Origin: Artocarpus heterophyllus
Taxonomy: Eukaryota > Streptophyta > Magnoliopsida > Rosales > Moraceae
Assembly (NCBI GenBank): GCA_025403435.1
Contig: CM046335.1
Location: 12,058,776 to 12,122,775 of the forward strand
Direction of reading: 5' to 3'
DNA length: 64,000 bases
Within the stretch, counting starts at the first letter, position 1, and every line of letters begins with the position of its first letter. The notes under the pieces were generated by a model, which was not told the DNA's origin, ran no database searches, and worked only from the letters and a program-made list of their open reading frames with translations. Position numbers and translations under genes: made by a program. Below are positions 12,615 through 25,658 of this stretch, one piece after another.

Positions 12615-13790
12615 ATGAGTTCAATAGGCCAAAGCATTTTGATGGCTCTGACTGTTACTGTGAATAAATACGCTTCATCAAATGTACAAGCAGTTCATAG
12701 AAAGGGGAAACGACCAACCACAACTACTGATATTGGAAGAAGAGGGCTCTTCTTATCCGCTGTCGTTTCGGCTCTCCAAGTCAGCGACTCTAGAACTGAA
12801 CTTCTCAAAAGTATGGCACAACTATTCTCTCTATAATAACCTCTCTTTCTCTCTCTTTTCCTTGTTTTGAATACTTGTATTGATGATTTTGCAATTGAAA
12901 TTTTGTGTTCAGAGTATCTCAAGAAGTCGGAGGAAAACAAAGCCAAAAATGACAAGGAGGTGAAATTGTCTTGAATCCACACTCTTTTTGAGTGATTTTT
13001 TTTCCATATACATGCGACTGGATATTATAACAGGAATGCAATTTTTTTTTTTTTGTTTAAATATCATGAACGAGATGTTTTCAAAACACAGACTTTATCT
13101 TATGGGTTGTCACTACAAATTCTATTGCAACGGCAATTACCAAGAGCATATTTAAATGTGTCATTCTAAATCACTAATGGTGTGGTGCGCCAATTATAAT
13201 AACATTTTTTTTTTTATGGGAATGGGTTCAAAATTTGACATTTTATAGTCCCACTTTAACAACAGACTGTGTGGTCTTAGGCTCGTGGTGGTTGAGTGAG
13301 AGTGAAATTGATCACATCCGTTGTATAAAATTGGATCAGGTCACTTTTATTACATTGGTGGTCCTTAAATTTTTGCTATTACTGTCATTCTATATTATTA
13401 GGAAAAAAAAAAAAAAAGACATTTTGAAACGCGAGTCCACATGTTTATATAAAGCAAAATTGCATCATGCCATTTTTATTAAATTAATAGGCCCTGGGTT
13501 TGTGATATAAATAAAGGGGTTAGAATACGGGATGAAATCAATGATTCCTTTTACCAGAAAAGGAAAAAAAATTCACATTTTGAAATCTTGATCCATATGT
13601 TTGAAATATTAGTTCGGTGACTTTACAATTTACATCATAGGATGACATGTTTTCTCAGAGACTGGACAGTTATTACAAACGCAATTACAAGGACTACTTT
13701 GAGTTGGTGGAAGGATCTTTGAAGGGAAAAGAAGGAGAAATTTCAGAAGCAGAGAAAGGTATTCGTGATTGGCTTCAAAGAAACAAGTGA
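12615..13790 (+). CDS. PsaN-like thylakoid protein, small
   Basis: Three exons (12615-12810, 12913-12959, 13659-13790) join in frame across GT-AG introns to give 124 aa. Residues 1-~55 look like a bipartite plastid/lumen presequence: a Ser/Thr/basic start without acids, then GRRGLFLSAVVSA, where a twin-arginine precedes a hydrophobic stretch and an Ala-X-Ala-like end, as in Tat-pathway lumen proteins. The mature part begins near LLKKYLKKSEENKAKNDKE, which resembles the N-terminal segment of photosystem I subunit N. It then diverges into a short charged C-terminus ending IRDWLQRNK. True PsaN is longer and has Cys residues, which are absent here, so this is called PsaN-like (as in the small Arabidopsis PsaN-domain protein At1g49975) and not PsaN itself. 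A possible extra splice (donor in the last codons, acceptor at 13969-13970) would give a different tail. Confidence 0.72.
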
Positions 13791-15581
13791 AAACCTGCCT
13801 CTTGGATTGTTACTTGGAAATAATCGGAAGTGTATAATCTGCTAAAAAATGTCCCTTAGCATCTACTCATTTTCCACGATTTCTTCTTCTGTTTTTGGCA
13901 GAGTTATTAAATGGAATTTCTTATATATATACATTTCTCCTTCCTTTTTTGTTTTTCCTTGATTTGCAGTGAGATGATGGGTGGTTTACAACGTAAACAC
14001 GAGACATCTACGTTTTGAATCATTCCCAGAGCCAAGAAAATAATATATGCTACATGGTTGTATTTGTATTTAATCTTGTTATCTTATACAATATAATATA
14101 AAAGTTACCATAAAAAGGGAAAATTATGACAAGTGAGAGCAGCTTAGTTGGTTGTAAGTCCTTCCACTTTAACTATAGGTTGAGAATTTGAATCACACTT
14201 AGCTCTATTAAAAAGTACTGACATTTTTTCTCCCTTTATATATATAAAAAAAAGGAAAATTCTTACACGATAACAACGCAGAATAGAAATGGACAATGTA
14301 TTTCAAAAACGATAATTACTCTTCAAATGACAACGTATATTAGGATGACATAAAAGAATACCATAGTAATTTAAGAAACGACAATGTCTCTTACAAAACG
14401 AACAAAATATGAGAAAGACGCTTGTAAAACGACACCTTCTTGATCCACAATGACTATCCAGACGACAAAGATATACAATATGAAAAATACATGAGAAAAC
14501 TAATTCATTAAAAATGAAGACAAGAAATTGAGGGTTTGTTTAAGAAATCAGTTAGAATTTGAAATTGAAATTTAAACACTATAGTAAATTGAACTTATTT
14601 TTTAAACGGGGTTCCAAAACAAAATGTGAGACAACATATGTCGACATATGAGAATGACTACAAATGACAAATGACAAAGTTTTATGGAATTATTTAAAAT
14701 AAATTAATTGCTATAAAAATTTATATATATTTTTTAAAACGACAGCCATTGACAATAAGCTATATTTTGGATCCAGATATCCAAAGAAAAACACCAAATC
14801 ATCATCCAGCGAAGAAAACATCATCCTGCCATCGAAAAATAGCATAACATCAAATTGAAGTCTGATTAATCTATTAAACGGTTCAGGTGAGAAATTATAT
14901 TTGAGGAAAACTTGCGTCTCACTAAACGTTTTCAAGACTAAGATATTCATGCAAATCCAAAGTACCAAAATATTTGTATTAGGAGTCTAAAACATATCAC
15001 ATTACGATTGTGTACGGGCGGGTTCTGTGGGTTGAAGCACCAGAAAAACCTCAGTTTTATCTTAACTCAACACCACCCAGGCCAACAATGCGGGCGGGAT
15101 GGAGATGAATGGCAGCGGGTAAAGATTTGTGGGTCAACTTTGTGATCCATTTCTCTTTTTTTTGGGTTTTGCATAGGCCTAAAATTATAATTTTGATACT
15201 CTGTATTTTAGAAAAATATTGCATTGGTATCTTATTGTTTTGAATATATCAAACTTATAATTTTTAAAAATATCATTTGGTACCTTAAACTTGTGTTTTC
15301 TTAATAAATCACAAGTTAATTTTGCAAAACTATAACAGAAAATCTAACAAAAGATTAAACAAAATTTATAAAAAAAAAGTCTATGTGTGACTTTATTAGT
15401 TTGTTTGGTTCTTTATATTTATTTCTTTTATGGTTCTAACAAATAATTTAAGATTCATTAATAAAATAATAAGTTAAACATTTCCCATCACTCAGATAGC
15501 AAAATGATATTTTAAAAATTATAAGGTATCGTTTTGATTTTTAGGTGGTTTAATTTGGGTGACACAAAACTTACCAGTAAC

Positions 15582-15619
<38 letters not shown>

Positions 15620-15635
15620 GTTATTGTTGTTGTTA
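15582..15635. repeat. (TTA)n microsatellite
   Basis: About 13 consecutive TTA units followed by an imperfect TTG/TTA tail. It is in non-coding DNA. Confidence 0.9.
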
Positions 15636-18600
15636 TTAACCTGTAAAAATCGTGTTCTGTTAAATTGTATTGTCAGCTGTACTTATGAATAAAAAATAAT
15701 ATATAAAAAAAATAAAAAAATGGTGGACGAATATGTCCAACTTATGAGCTAATTTTCAAAACCATCAACCCACTGAAAAAGGCGTAGGGGTTAAATACCC
15801 GCTCAGAAAAAGGGTCAAAAAAGGTAGGTGTGATGCCCCCAATTTTATCGGAAGTGCAGAGAGTGGTTTGAAAAGATTAACAGGTTAGCCGTACAATCTT
15901 AAATCACATTATTAATAAAAAAATTAAGCCTAAAAATTAAAAGATAACAAATAATAAAAACTAGTTGTTGTAGCTCTTTTTGGAGTCCCACAAGTTGAGT
16001 ACGAGCGTGCGTATTTGGTGAGTCATTTTGTCTTCTGTTTGTTAGCATTGATTAGTTAGTTGTTAGACTTTGTTGAGTATTCTACTAGTTAGTTACTTTT
16101 TGTCAGAAGACCTTGAGTCCAATATGTTGAATAAAAAGGACATGATTGTGAATAGAAAGGTATGGTTTGATTGTGGAAACTGGGGTAAAAGAAAAAAGGT
16201 GTGGATAAAAAGGGTTATAGCACAAAAAGATATGGTAAGACTAATTACAAGTAAATTGTTAAAAAAATAGGTTATATTTTTAGCTATGGTCGTTTCTAAC
16301 TTATTGGTCAGAAAAAAGGTGTGTGCGAGGGTGGTTTAAAGCTTGGGAAGTTAGGATGTGATTGAAAGGCTTAAAACTATAAAATTTAAGATAGAAATAA
16401 GTTGGTTTACAGAGTCATTAGTTTCTCTAAACCTATTTATCCACTGATAATGCATCCAGGGCCATCTAAAATTTTGAGATCTTATGCAAATTATAAACCT
16501 TTTATCAATACAATATCACCTATATTTGAAAAGTAAGAACATCCTCTCATTTTGGCACAAGTTCAAGAATTATTTGCATTCAAAATACATGTCTTTTGAA
16601 AATTAAGATAAGTTCAAGTATTATTTGCTTAAAAAATACATTACCCAATTCCAATACAAATTAACTGTCATTATACCTGAAAACTGACCCTTTTTTTTTT
16701 TTTGGCATAAAAAGTCTATTGCTGAATGAGGTAATTTTAAGTTAAACTCTCAAGCACGTAATTATATAAAACTTTAACTTTCCAAAGAAATATTTGTGCA
16801 GTAAATGATTTTACCGCATGATGTAGTTAGCTTGAATTTCAGTTTAAGATCTACCAAAGCTTTGTAAATTCTGTACCTCACCTTTCTTATTATGCTTCCC
16901 AAAAAACATAACAGATTCTCTTTCCAGTTAAAATAATATAATGCAACTGTAAAATTGATAAAGCGAAAAGAAATTTGTATGTCAAATGGAATCCTTGTAT
17001 TCTAAGAAAGGAACATGTTACACGTTACAGAAAAGTGACTATCATTTTAACTATCATCTTCACTCTCAGTAAATTAAAATGGACTGGATCTACTCTACAA
17101 TTCGACTTTGCAATAGACAAAACACATGTTTCACACTTGTGATATATTTATTCGATATCTCAACTCTCTAGAGCTCTTTTTGCAAGCAGAAAAACTGCAA
17201 TAATTCTCAATACATCAATTAACCAAACCAAGAGAAAACGTTTCCTAACTGGACCCCCTCCCAATCTAGAAATTTATAGAGAGCATGAAAACGACACTCT
17301 AATTGGTAAGGATTAGATCCAAAATGTAACATACATACGTATCCTTATATTTAATATGTGATCGGCAAGCTTCCAAGAGAGGAAATATTGTTGCACAGTA
17401 GTATGATGTATATTTTAGGTTGTTGATCCTAGCGAGTACATGCACAGTGGTATCTCTAAATGTAGGCAGAGATAGGTAAGGGAAAAGCAGAGAGTTTGTC
17501 CCGAGAAACGGGAACACTTAAAAAATTAAGAGTGGAAAAGAAGGCGATCACTGTATATTAATAGGACACATGCAAGAAACAGCAAAGACCCTCTATGTGT
17601 TGCAGGAATTGAAGGTTTTGTTTTGGCGGTGGTTGGAAGGGCAAGAGATGTTTTTTCCCATGCCCCTCTTTACATTCATATCCTAATATTTTAATGGATT
17701 ACTCCAAGGCAGAAGGGACGACTAACCACGATCACTTTTGGTTTTTTTTTTTTTGTTTCTTTCAATAGTATTTCTATGATCCTATGATATATGTATTTTG
17801 CGAAGAATTTGAATATAAAGATAAACAAAAACTTATAAATACATTAGGTCATCTAATTTAATAAAAAAGAAATCAATGGTGTCTTTACGCCTCTAAACCA
17901 ATATCACTATGGGAATTTACTGATGCTACATGTGGAATAGTAAGAGGTCCATCAAGGTTCAATATGCCGAGACCTCAAAGGTTTTTGGTGTTCACAATAC
18001 AGGGCCCTAAGCCCTATCCCAACACCAAAAATATACCAAAGCACAGGTAAGTTGGGCAAAAATTGAATATGTGTTGGGAGCATGGAGATACATTGACTAA
18101 CGTCCCTTAAACCACTATGCCATCACCACCAGCAATAAGTCCAAGATCTTAAGTCTAATTTCTGATATGGTATCAAAGTCCAACAAACTTAAATTTAATA
18201 CAAGGTTGTTGGCTTTAAAAAGAGTACTATAAATGCATAAAAAAAAATAACTTTGAGTTTAAATAAAAAATAAATTCAAGTTTTACATTATTATTTAAAA
18301 ATAAAAATAATTATAAACTAAAAAAGATACTGGTCAATCTTTTAACCTAGAAGTCCAAACCTTTTTTCTAATTAGCTTGTATATGATGATTGTGTGGAAA
18401 TGATCATATCTTATCACTGAACTTGAGAATTAAATATGAGGATATAACATGTGGGTAGGACTTGGAATTTTGAACAATCCTAAATTCCAAGAGCTTTATA
18501 TTGTTTATTATCCTTCTTTTTCAAATCTTCTTTTTTAGCCGGAAATGAATTGTTTTATTTGACTGGGGGATAGTTAGAGGAATAAAAGAATGGGAAAGGG

Positions 18601-18953
18601 GGAAGACACATATAATTGTTGCATGACATCAACTCCAATGACAGCTTCAGAGCAGACAAGCTCGGAGAATGGGGAGAGCAAATAGGAAATAACATTATTA
18701 AACAAACACATAAAAAGTATTTTAGATATAAGATCCTTCCAAATGAGATAAAGAGGACACATATTAAACAAAATGGGGCATGTTCCATTGGGTCAGGAAG
18801 ATCTCAGGCAGGATCTCCCTGGCTCATAAAAAATAAAAAGAAAATTCAAAAAAAAAGAGGGAGGTCAAAGAAATTAAGATGCATATGAAATATTCCAACA
18901 CTATGTTTGGCATTTGCTCACTCATCTCTGTGGTGCTGATTAGACATTTACTA

Positions 18954-19125
18954 GCTGTTTGGCTGAGTGGTGGGAACCACAGTTGCCACCACAAACTCAG
19001 TTATAAACAGTGAAAGCTCTCATATGTTACAGTAATAATAAAAAAAAATTGTTACAGTGTAAAGCTCTCACATACTACAATAAAAGTGGTTCTAACCAAC
19101 GGTTCCCACCACCCTTTCAAACACC
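18954..19125. repeat. MITE-like repeat, family C, copy with inverted ends
   Basis: About 172 bp. The left end GCTGTTTGGCTGAGTGGTGG and the right end (reverse complement GGTGTTTGAAAGGGTGGTGG) form imperfect terminal inverted repeats. The interior has two AAAGCTCTCA(C/T)ATNNTACAGT-like units. An inverted relative is at 57377-57520, and further partial copies lie at 12030-12125, 23195-23545, 24632-25164, 55490-55632 and 58970-59070. Confidence 0.6.
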
Positions 19126-20580
19126 TTTTAGACTGCTCATAACACACTTTTTCATCATCCTTGTCTCATTTTCATGTGCTTCTTATGTCTAAATTTTATT
19201 TTAGTTATGAGAAACTATGGAACAATAAGGAACAATGGAGTCCTGTCCGATCCTTAGGGACATGAAAGCCTTGTCCTTATTAGTGTCTAAGCCTTTTTCT
19301 CTAAGATTTGGCTCTTCTTATATCTACAGATATATGTACATATATATATATAAAGGTTTTTTATACCCTTTTGAAAGAATCCCACCTAATCAAATATGGT
19401 GATTTATCTGTATTTGGATCACATTCCTTGCGAGTAAGTAGCAAAGTTAGGTTGAGTTTGGGTACATTTTAAGAGTAATCTAAAAGGATCTAACCACTTT
19501 CATTAATTTAATGGAACTACATGTACAATTTAGTCACGGATGCCACATATTCTTTTTCTTTCCTTCCTTTTTTTTTATATATATATATAAGTGCTTTATC
19601 AGCATATATATGATCAGGCTCTTGTCGTTTGGAGCCCTTAATTTCAATATTTTTCTAGAAGATAACGTAAGATATAATTATCTAGAAGATTGATTTCTCT
19701 CATCGCCTAATTAAATCTCCTACGAGTTTTTTAAAACTTGGATTTGAATGCATTAACTTATTAATAGTTGTGACAAACAAGTACCCAATTCTGTTGACAC
19801 GATTGTGGTGGCAATAACAGTGCAAGAAAAAAAAAAAGTGTGACTCACTTTTATTGCTTAGAGATCCATTTTAAAAGCAGTTCCTATCCTTCCCAAAAGG
19901 CTCCAAAATTAACCATATTTTGAGAGATTATTAAATTGCCCAATTAATGAATGGATAAAGTCGTAGCTAGTAGCCACATACTTCTTTTTTTAAGGCCTAT
20001 TGATATTTTTTTTATGTTATTAATTGGACTAATTGTTCTTGTCTTCTATATTCTAGGATTCAACTAATCCTTGCAAGTATTGTAATAAATAGAGAGCATG
20101 GGGCTCCATGAAAACAAACAATGGCTGCAACGTTTGCGCAGAAACTGCATGAACAAAGAGGCGCAGCTTATTTTGTACCCACTATTCAATGACAATGAAA
20201 TTAAATTCTGGAAAACAAGATATTAATTCCCAACGTTTCATCTCGGGTTGTTTCCCACTGCTTTGACATGCCAAGGGGGCCCAAAAAAAAACAAAGAAAA
20301 TAATAATCAAAATAATAAAATGGAATAAAGATGTCACTTATTGAAATCCAATTCCAAATCTAGCTACTTTGATAGCTTAGCTCTTGCACTAGGCACAAGA
20401 AATGAAAAAAAAAAGAAGAAAAAGAGCCATCATAGCTGATCATTTCCACCTCCTAGTTCCCTTCAAACCACCTGTGAAGGAATTGAAAGAGCTCTCATCA
20501 GCTAAGGAGTTTGAATTAACCCAATACAAAAAAAAAAAAAAAAAAAGTGTAATGAAAAATATGTACAAGATTCTAAAATA

Positions 20581-21428
20581 CTAACTCATTTCCTGATGAA
20601 GTTGGTTTCCAGATGGAGAAGAGCGCAAGAATGATTCATAGGGATCTTGGAATGCAGGTCCTCCCTGCCAAGGAAAAATAACACATTCTTTTTGTAAAAT
20701 ATGCATATTATTAGATTCAATGAAACATAAAATATGCATTGTAAGAAACTAATAGATTAGTACCTGAAAATGAGTACTAGCTGAGAAACCTTGTGAGTAA
20801 TCTAGGACACTCTCCATTGATCCTTGGTTATTTGTCAGAGCAAAGTCCTGCTGCCAAATTACCCAACAAAATCAATATCCTCATCATTATCATTACTTGC
20901 AAAACCATATAAAATTTCAAAAAAAAAAAAGACAGAGAAAAATATAATGCTTACCAAATTATTGGATTTGGAGAAGTTGAAGACCGGAGAGCTAGCAGTG
21001 TCGTCTAGAAAATTACTAGATGCTAAGCCCTGCTGATGATGATCATCTTTCATTTTCTGCCGTTTTTTCCCAGTACTGTTCTCGGACAACTTAATATCAT
21101 CCTTGGAGGTATCAGGAAAAAAGCAATGCTGCTTGTTATTATTATTATCGTCATTCAAGTGAAAAACTTGATTACGATCTTCATGGAAATGTAACGGAGG
21201 CCCAGAAGACGCATCAGAAACCATCGAAAGATCTTCCTCTTCTTCTTCATCTTCATCTTCCTCTTCTTTGATTCCCTTCTCTTTATTATGTCCAATAATA
21301 TTTTTGCAAATATTGCCACTTTTCCCACTTCGCTTATGCGAAGCATTCGGAGAAAGGAGTGATTGTTCTAAGTATAGAGTCCAACCAGACTCGCAGCCAC
21401 TACTGCATTCCGAATCCAAAAAGTTCAT
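20581..21428 (-). CDS. SOFL: SOB FIVE-LIKE (SOFL) protein
   Basis: Three exons, 20955-21428, 20764-20850 and 20581-20664, all phase 0 with GT-AG introns, give 214 aa. SOFL proteins are small plant-specific nuclear/cytosolic factors; in Arabidopsis, overexpressed members raise cytokinin levels and activity. Both family motifs are present: motif A as SSGCESGWTLYL (residues 9-20) and motif B as SMVSDASSGPP (68-78). Between them is an acidic run (54-66). A basic stretch GKKRQKMK (120-127) could act in nuclear import. An Asn-rich linker and a C-terminal tail with FALTNNQGSMESVLDYS follow. The exon 2 acceptor reads GGCAGCAG, a tandem NAGNAG site, so forms with and without Gln159 may coexist. The leader is a long GA-rich tract (CT-rich on the plus strand, 21575-21628). 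A sibling number (for example SOFL4/5) cannot be fixed without alignment. Confidence 0.92.
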
Positions 21429-21574
21429 TCTTTTCTTCTTCTTTTTTTTTGTATTTTTTTATTTTATTTTTTGGGTCTTGTTTTCTTCAAAGAAAACCAA
21501 ACAAACCCGAATGAAATTTCTCCTCTACAAACCTCCCTTGTATGAAGTATGGAAGAGAGATAAATTGATAAGAA

Positions 21575-21642
21575 CAACTCTCTCTTTCTCTTTCTCTTTC
21601 TCTCTCTGTCTCTTTCTTTCTCTCTCTATGACTCTATTTATT
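21575..21642 (-). promoter_or_regulatory. SOFL core promoter and GA-rich leader
   Basis: On the minus strand a TATA-like AATAAATAG lies at 21634-21642, about 210 bp upstream of the start codon. It is followed downstream by a GAGAAAGAGAAAGAGAGAG-type tract at 21575-21628. GA-rich leaders are common in plant regulatory genes; assigning the TATA is inference. Confidence 0.5.
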
Positions 21643-23194
21643 GTTTCTGTCCATCAAGTGCTCATTGTAGAGGCAGCCAAAGTAAGAAACGTGACAATGT
21701 GTCCGTTTTGGGGCTTTTCACCTTAGTAACGTAAGATCAAAAAAGAAAAAGTTAAAAAAAAAAAAAGAAAAAAAAGTGGGGGCAATAAGAAGAATAATAT
21801 TAACAAATAAAACACTTGTCGGCAACTCTCAATCAGTTTTCAACTTATTGTCTTTAAAATCATCCATTATTATAAGACTCACGTGGTTTTTCCTGTAACT
21901 TGTAACCAATCACATATTTACATATATCCTCTTATTAAATTTGCAGTAATTTTTGACAAGGAATCAAAAAATACATGTGGCATTTTGTGCAAGGGAAAAG
22001 AACAAAAGTGAATCGAACCGGAAAGCCTGGAGTGGTTTTGTCGTTACTCTCCTGCCACCCTAGTGTCCACCATTACGGGTGTGTTTGTGAATGGATCAAA
22101 AAAATGCCAGTTGGGAAGGCTATTGGTGGGTCTGCATGTAAGAGAGAGCGAGAGAGAGAGCGCCACAATCTCTTCACATGGCAGACAGCGAGGCACTGTG
22201 TACGCTCTTTAACAAGACCGGTACACGTCCATCTCCTCCTTCCCCACTGCATGGACACCTGTCCATTGCGGTAAAGAAATTATACACCACTTGCACTAAG
22301 CATCATAATTAATAAAAAAACTAATATTATTGTGGACTTCGTGTTGTAAGATCCATGTCTTTTAGTGTGTGATGGTCAATATCACCCGACTATTGTTACG
22401 CCCTAACATTATGTAAAAAGAAAAATACTTAAAAGCACTATTGTTACGTCCTAATATTGTGTAAAAAGAAGAACACTTGAAGCACCACCACAATACAACT
22501 TTTAAAACGTGGACTATATCTATAAACAATGTTATAGAGTTTAATTAACAGTGTTCAATATCACATACAAATAGAGAGTAGATCCTCCGATGTAAAGCTG
22601 AAAAATGATACCCGCCTTTATTAATTATAGTGCTAATAGTAATAGTGCCTCTGAAGCATTTTTCTCGCAATTTATAAGTCACATACTTGAGAGTGAAACA
22701 CGTTCTACTATCTGAACACCACCGGTGTCCCTAACCTATCGTTTGTTCATCCATCCTGCATCCAGGCTTCAGCAATAACGCCCTCTTGGTTCTTGCCCTC
22801 TCTCTCTATATACAAAAACACCTCTTGGCCTTTTGTTTCTCTCAGTTGCGTTGTTTGACTTTATCCATATGGGCAAATTTTTAATTGAACTTACCCCCCA
22901 GTAATACATACATCTTATATGCAGTACAAATGTATACGTACATGGTCCTTCGTATTAAATACGCTCTTCTATGCATACATAAGATGTTCAGCTTTTCTTG
23001 TACGAATCATTAATGTTTGAGAAGGAGTATTTCGTAGCTTCTCTTAGATATATGATAGCCCTTAGGATTAAGCTACTCTATTGGTTCAATATATATAGTA
23101 CAACACATGTGACGATACAGAAAGGAATGTGAACCGGCTAAATAATTTTAGGTACATAGAAAGTTATATGGCGTTGTCATTCTGTAACTATCAA

Positions 23195-23545
23195 TATTAA
23201 TGAAATGATTATTAATAAGGTGTTTATAACCCGGTTTCAACTAAAAAAATTGATTCAAAACTGTAACATATAAAATCTTTACACTGTAACAGTTTTTTGC
23301 TTTACATTATAGCATGTATGTAAGACTTAGCATTGTTATTAATTTGAATCAATTAGTTTTAAACTATAAATATTAATGAAATGATTATAAATAAGGCTTT
23401 TACAAATCGGTTGGAACTAAAAAAAATTGGTTTAAAAACTATAGCATGTAAAATCTTTACACTGTCATAGTTTCTTGCTTTACACTATAACATGCATGTG
23501 AGACTTAACATTGTTATTAGTCCAAACCAATTAATTTAAACCGTT
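23195..23545. repeat. Tandem duplication, ~176-bp unit
   Basis: Two head-to-tail copies start with TATTAATGAAATGATTAT at 23195 and 23371. They share the blocks AAAATCTTTACACTGT and TTGCTTTACA(T/C)TATA.CATG. They belong to the same 'TACACTGTAA...AGCATG' repeat family as 18954-19125. Confidence 0.7.
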
Positions 23546-24430
23546 TTGCCAATCGAGGTTAATAAATTAGAAAGGGTGTTTTAGAAATAAAGATCAGCTA
23601 ATTAGAGGCTGAGTGGGGTAGAAATTTTCTTGGGGCAAAGTGCAGTTGACTGGCCTTTTTATGAATTCACATGCAGTCACATTCCCATTTCTGTTTTTTT
23701 TTTCCCTCTGTTTTTTTTTTTCTCTTTCCTTTTCTCAAGAAATTTTAACAGGATATTTTCACTCTTTTAATCTCTAAGAACTCACACAAACATGTGGGCA
23801 CGTGTGCATATGCAAGTGCTAGCTTCCATAGTCACACACACATGTCTGCACGTGCAACACGCACTTCAACCTAAATTGCTCTCTTAAAAGTTGCATCTCT
23901 AAAATATTGTCATTTGTGATCTTCGTTACTCTTTTCAATGCCAAAGTAATATTCCCTCTCATGTTCCTTCCTCTGTATTTATGCGTTAACCAACAACCAC
24001 AATGCGCTCAATCAGTTTTATTTTTGGTTCTAATTTCTTTCATCTATTTCTGAACTTGCAACCAAAAAACGAAGTACAGAAAGCAGATTCAATAAGTGAT
24101 TAATCTAATCAGTGACAGAATAAACCTTGCATTAGGTTCAAATGCGGCCAAAAATTAAGATTGCCAATTAAAAAATGGAAAATAAAAGGCCTATTACGCA
24201 TGTGTGGTGGCCAAACCAAAGGAAAGGGAAAAGGGTGCCACCTACTTATCCTAATAGTATCAAATAAGAAAAACCGTACTACCGTGATGACTGATTTTCA
24301 TTGATGCTTTTATTTTATTTTATTCATTTATTGCTTTACTTATTTATTTTTATTTCTTATTATTCCTATTTTGTCGGTTTTATGGTGAGAAGAAGGATCT
24401 ATTTTAAGATGGCGCAGGCGCTATAATTAA

Positions 24431-25103
24431 CTTGAACAGCGAAACCTTTAAAAGGGAGGAATGGAAAAACGGTTTCCACTAAACAAAATAAATTTAAATA
24501 CTGTATTTGAGAAATTATAATATATTTTTGTTTTATCTGACAATATTGAACTCTTAAGCTTGAACAATTTTGCCAAACAAAAAGTACAACTTTTTTTTTT
24601 CAACTTTTTTTTTTTTTGAAAGGGGACTATTAGGGTGTTTGAAATAATGGTTCAAACCACTAGCTTGCAATATGAACCGTATAAAGCTCTAACGTGATAC
24701 AATAAAAAGTTACAGTGTAAAACTTTCATATACTACAGTAAAAAACTAAAATGTAACTATTATTAACTTGAACAACAAAACCTTTAAAAGGGAGGGATGG
24801 AAAAACGATTTCGACTCAAAAAAATAAATTTAAATACTGTAATACGTGAGAATTATGATATTTTTTTATATGACAATATATGAGAGTTTTAGACTGTATA
24901 TGTTTTGAACTCTCAAGCTTGAACAATTTTGCCAAACAGAAGGTACAACTTTTTTTTTTTGCCTTGAAAGGGGACTATTAGGGTGTTTGAAACAATGGTT
25001 CAAACCATTAGTTTGAAATATGAATAGTAAAAGCTCTCACGTGTTATAATAAAAAGTTACAATGTAAAACTCTCATATGCTATTGTAAAAAGCTACCGTG
25101 TAA
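24431..25103. repeat. Tandem duplication, ~336-bp unit
   Basis: Unit 1 begins CTTGAACAGCGAAACC at 24431 and unit 2 begins CTTGAACAACAAAACC at 24767. Both run through CCTTTAAAAGGGAGG, AGCTTGAACAATTTTGCCA and GGGGACTATTAGGGTGTTTG to the AAAGCTCT...CTACAGT motif. They are diverged, with small indels, so the duplication is not recent. Confidence 0.75.
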
Positions 25104-25200
25104 AGCTCTTAAATCTACAGTCTCAAACCAAAACTTATAGTTTAAACTACTCTCCCAAACACTGTATATAACTCATTTAACTTGTAATATAAAAGAAGGG

Positions 25201-25658
25201 TTAATTACATAACTATACATCCTCGCTTTAGCTATTTCTTAATTTATCCTTTTGTTTTAAGAAACTATAAATATATCCTTTGAATTTAAAAAACTTGTTT
25301 CAATTTTATCTCTTGTAGACTTTTTGGACAAAAAATATGAATATAAAACAAACATACCCTTAATTAGACCGAGTTTAGTTTTCAAATATATTTTTTCTTG
25401 AGAAAATTTTGAAAAATATTTTAACATTTAAAAAGTCATAACACTTAAGAATTTTTTATTGAAATTTGATGTTTTTTTTTATGAGTTTTATGTTTCTATT
25501 TCCATGAGATACTTTTTATTTGTTTAAAGGTAATTATGTTTTTTGTCTAATTTTTTCTATTTATAGGGATGAGATTAAAATAAGTTTTTTAAATTTATAG
25601 AACACCTTTGTAATTTTTAAAACTAAAAAATAAATTAAAAATATAATTATATAATTAA
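25201..25658. repeat. MITE-like repeat, family D, copy 1
   Basis: About 458 bp with inverted ends: it starts TTAATTACATAACTATA and ends TATAATTATATAATTAA. It is collinear with 63253-63727 through blocks GACTTTTTG, GGTAATTAT.TTTTTTG and TTTATAGG.ATGA(A/G)ATT. Non-coding. Confidence 0.65.

Larger units (their letters stand above)
13791..20580. other. Gene-poor intergenic region
   Basis: No gene is supported over 6.8 kb. Contents seen: a TTA microsatellite (15582-15635), a terminal-inverted-repeat element (18954-19125), short A- and T-runs, and AT-rich unique sequence. All open frames are under 95 codons and lack recognisable motifs. The segment near 15835 begins TGATGCCCCCAATTTTAT, which resembles a gypsy LTR start, but no partner LTR is visible. 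Confidence 0.5.

Noticed and set aside
15832..15990. TGATGCCCCCAATTTTAT, resembling a gypsy LTR start
   Set aside because: No matching end, no target duplication and no second copy in the window.
16070..16270. 66-codon Lys-rich frame
   Set aside because: Short, low complexity, no motif or homologous feature.
18170..18190. TGGTATCAAAGTCC, resembling a retroelement primer-binding site
   Set aside because: No LTR end precedes it and no polypurine tract or second LTR is visible nearby.
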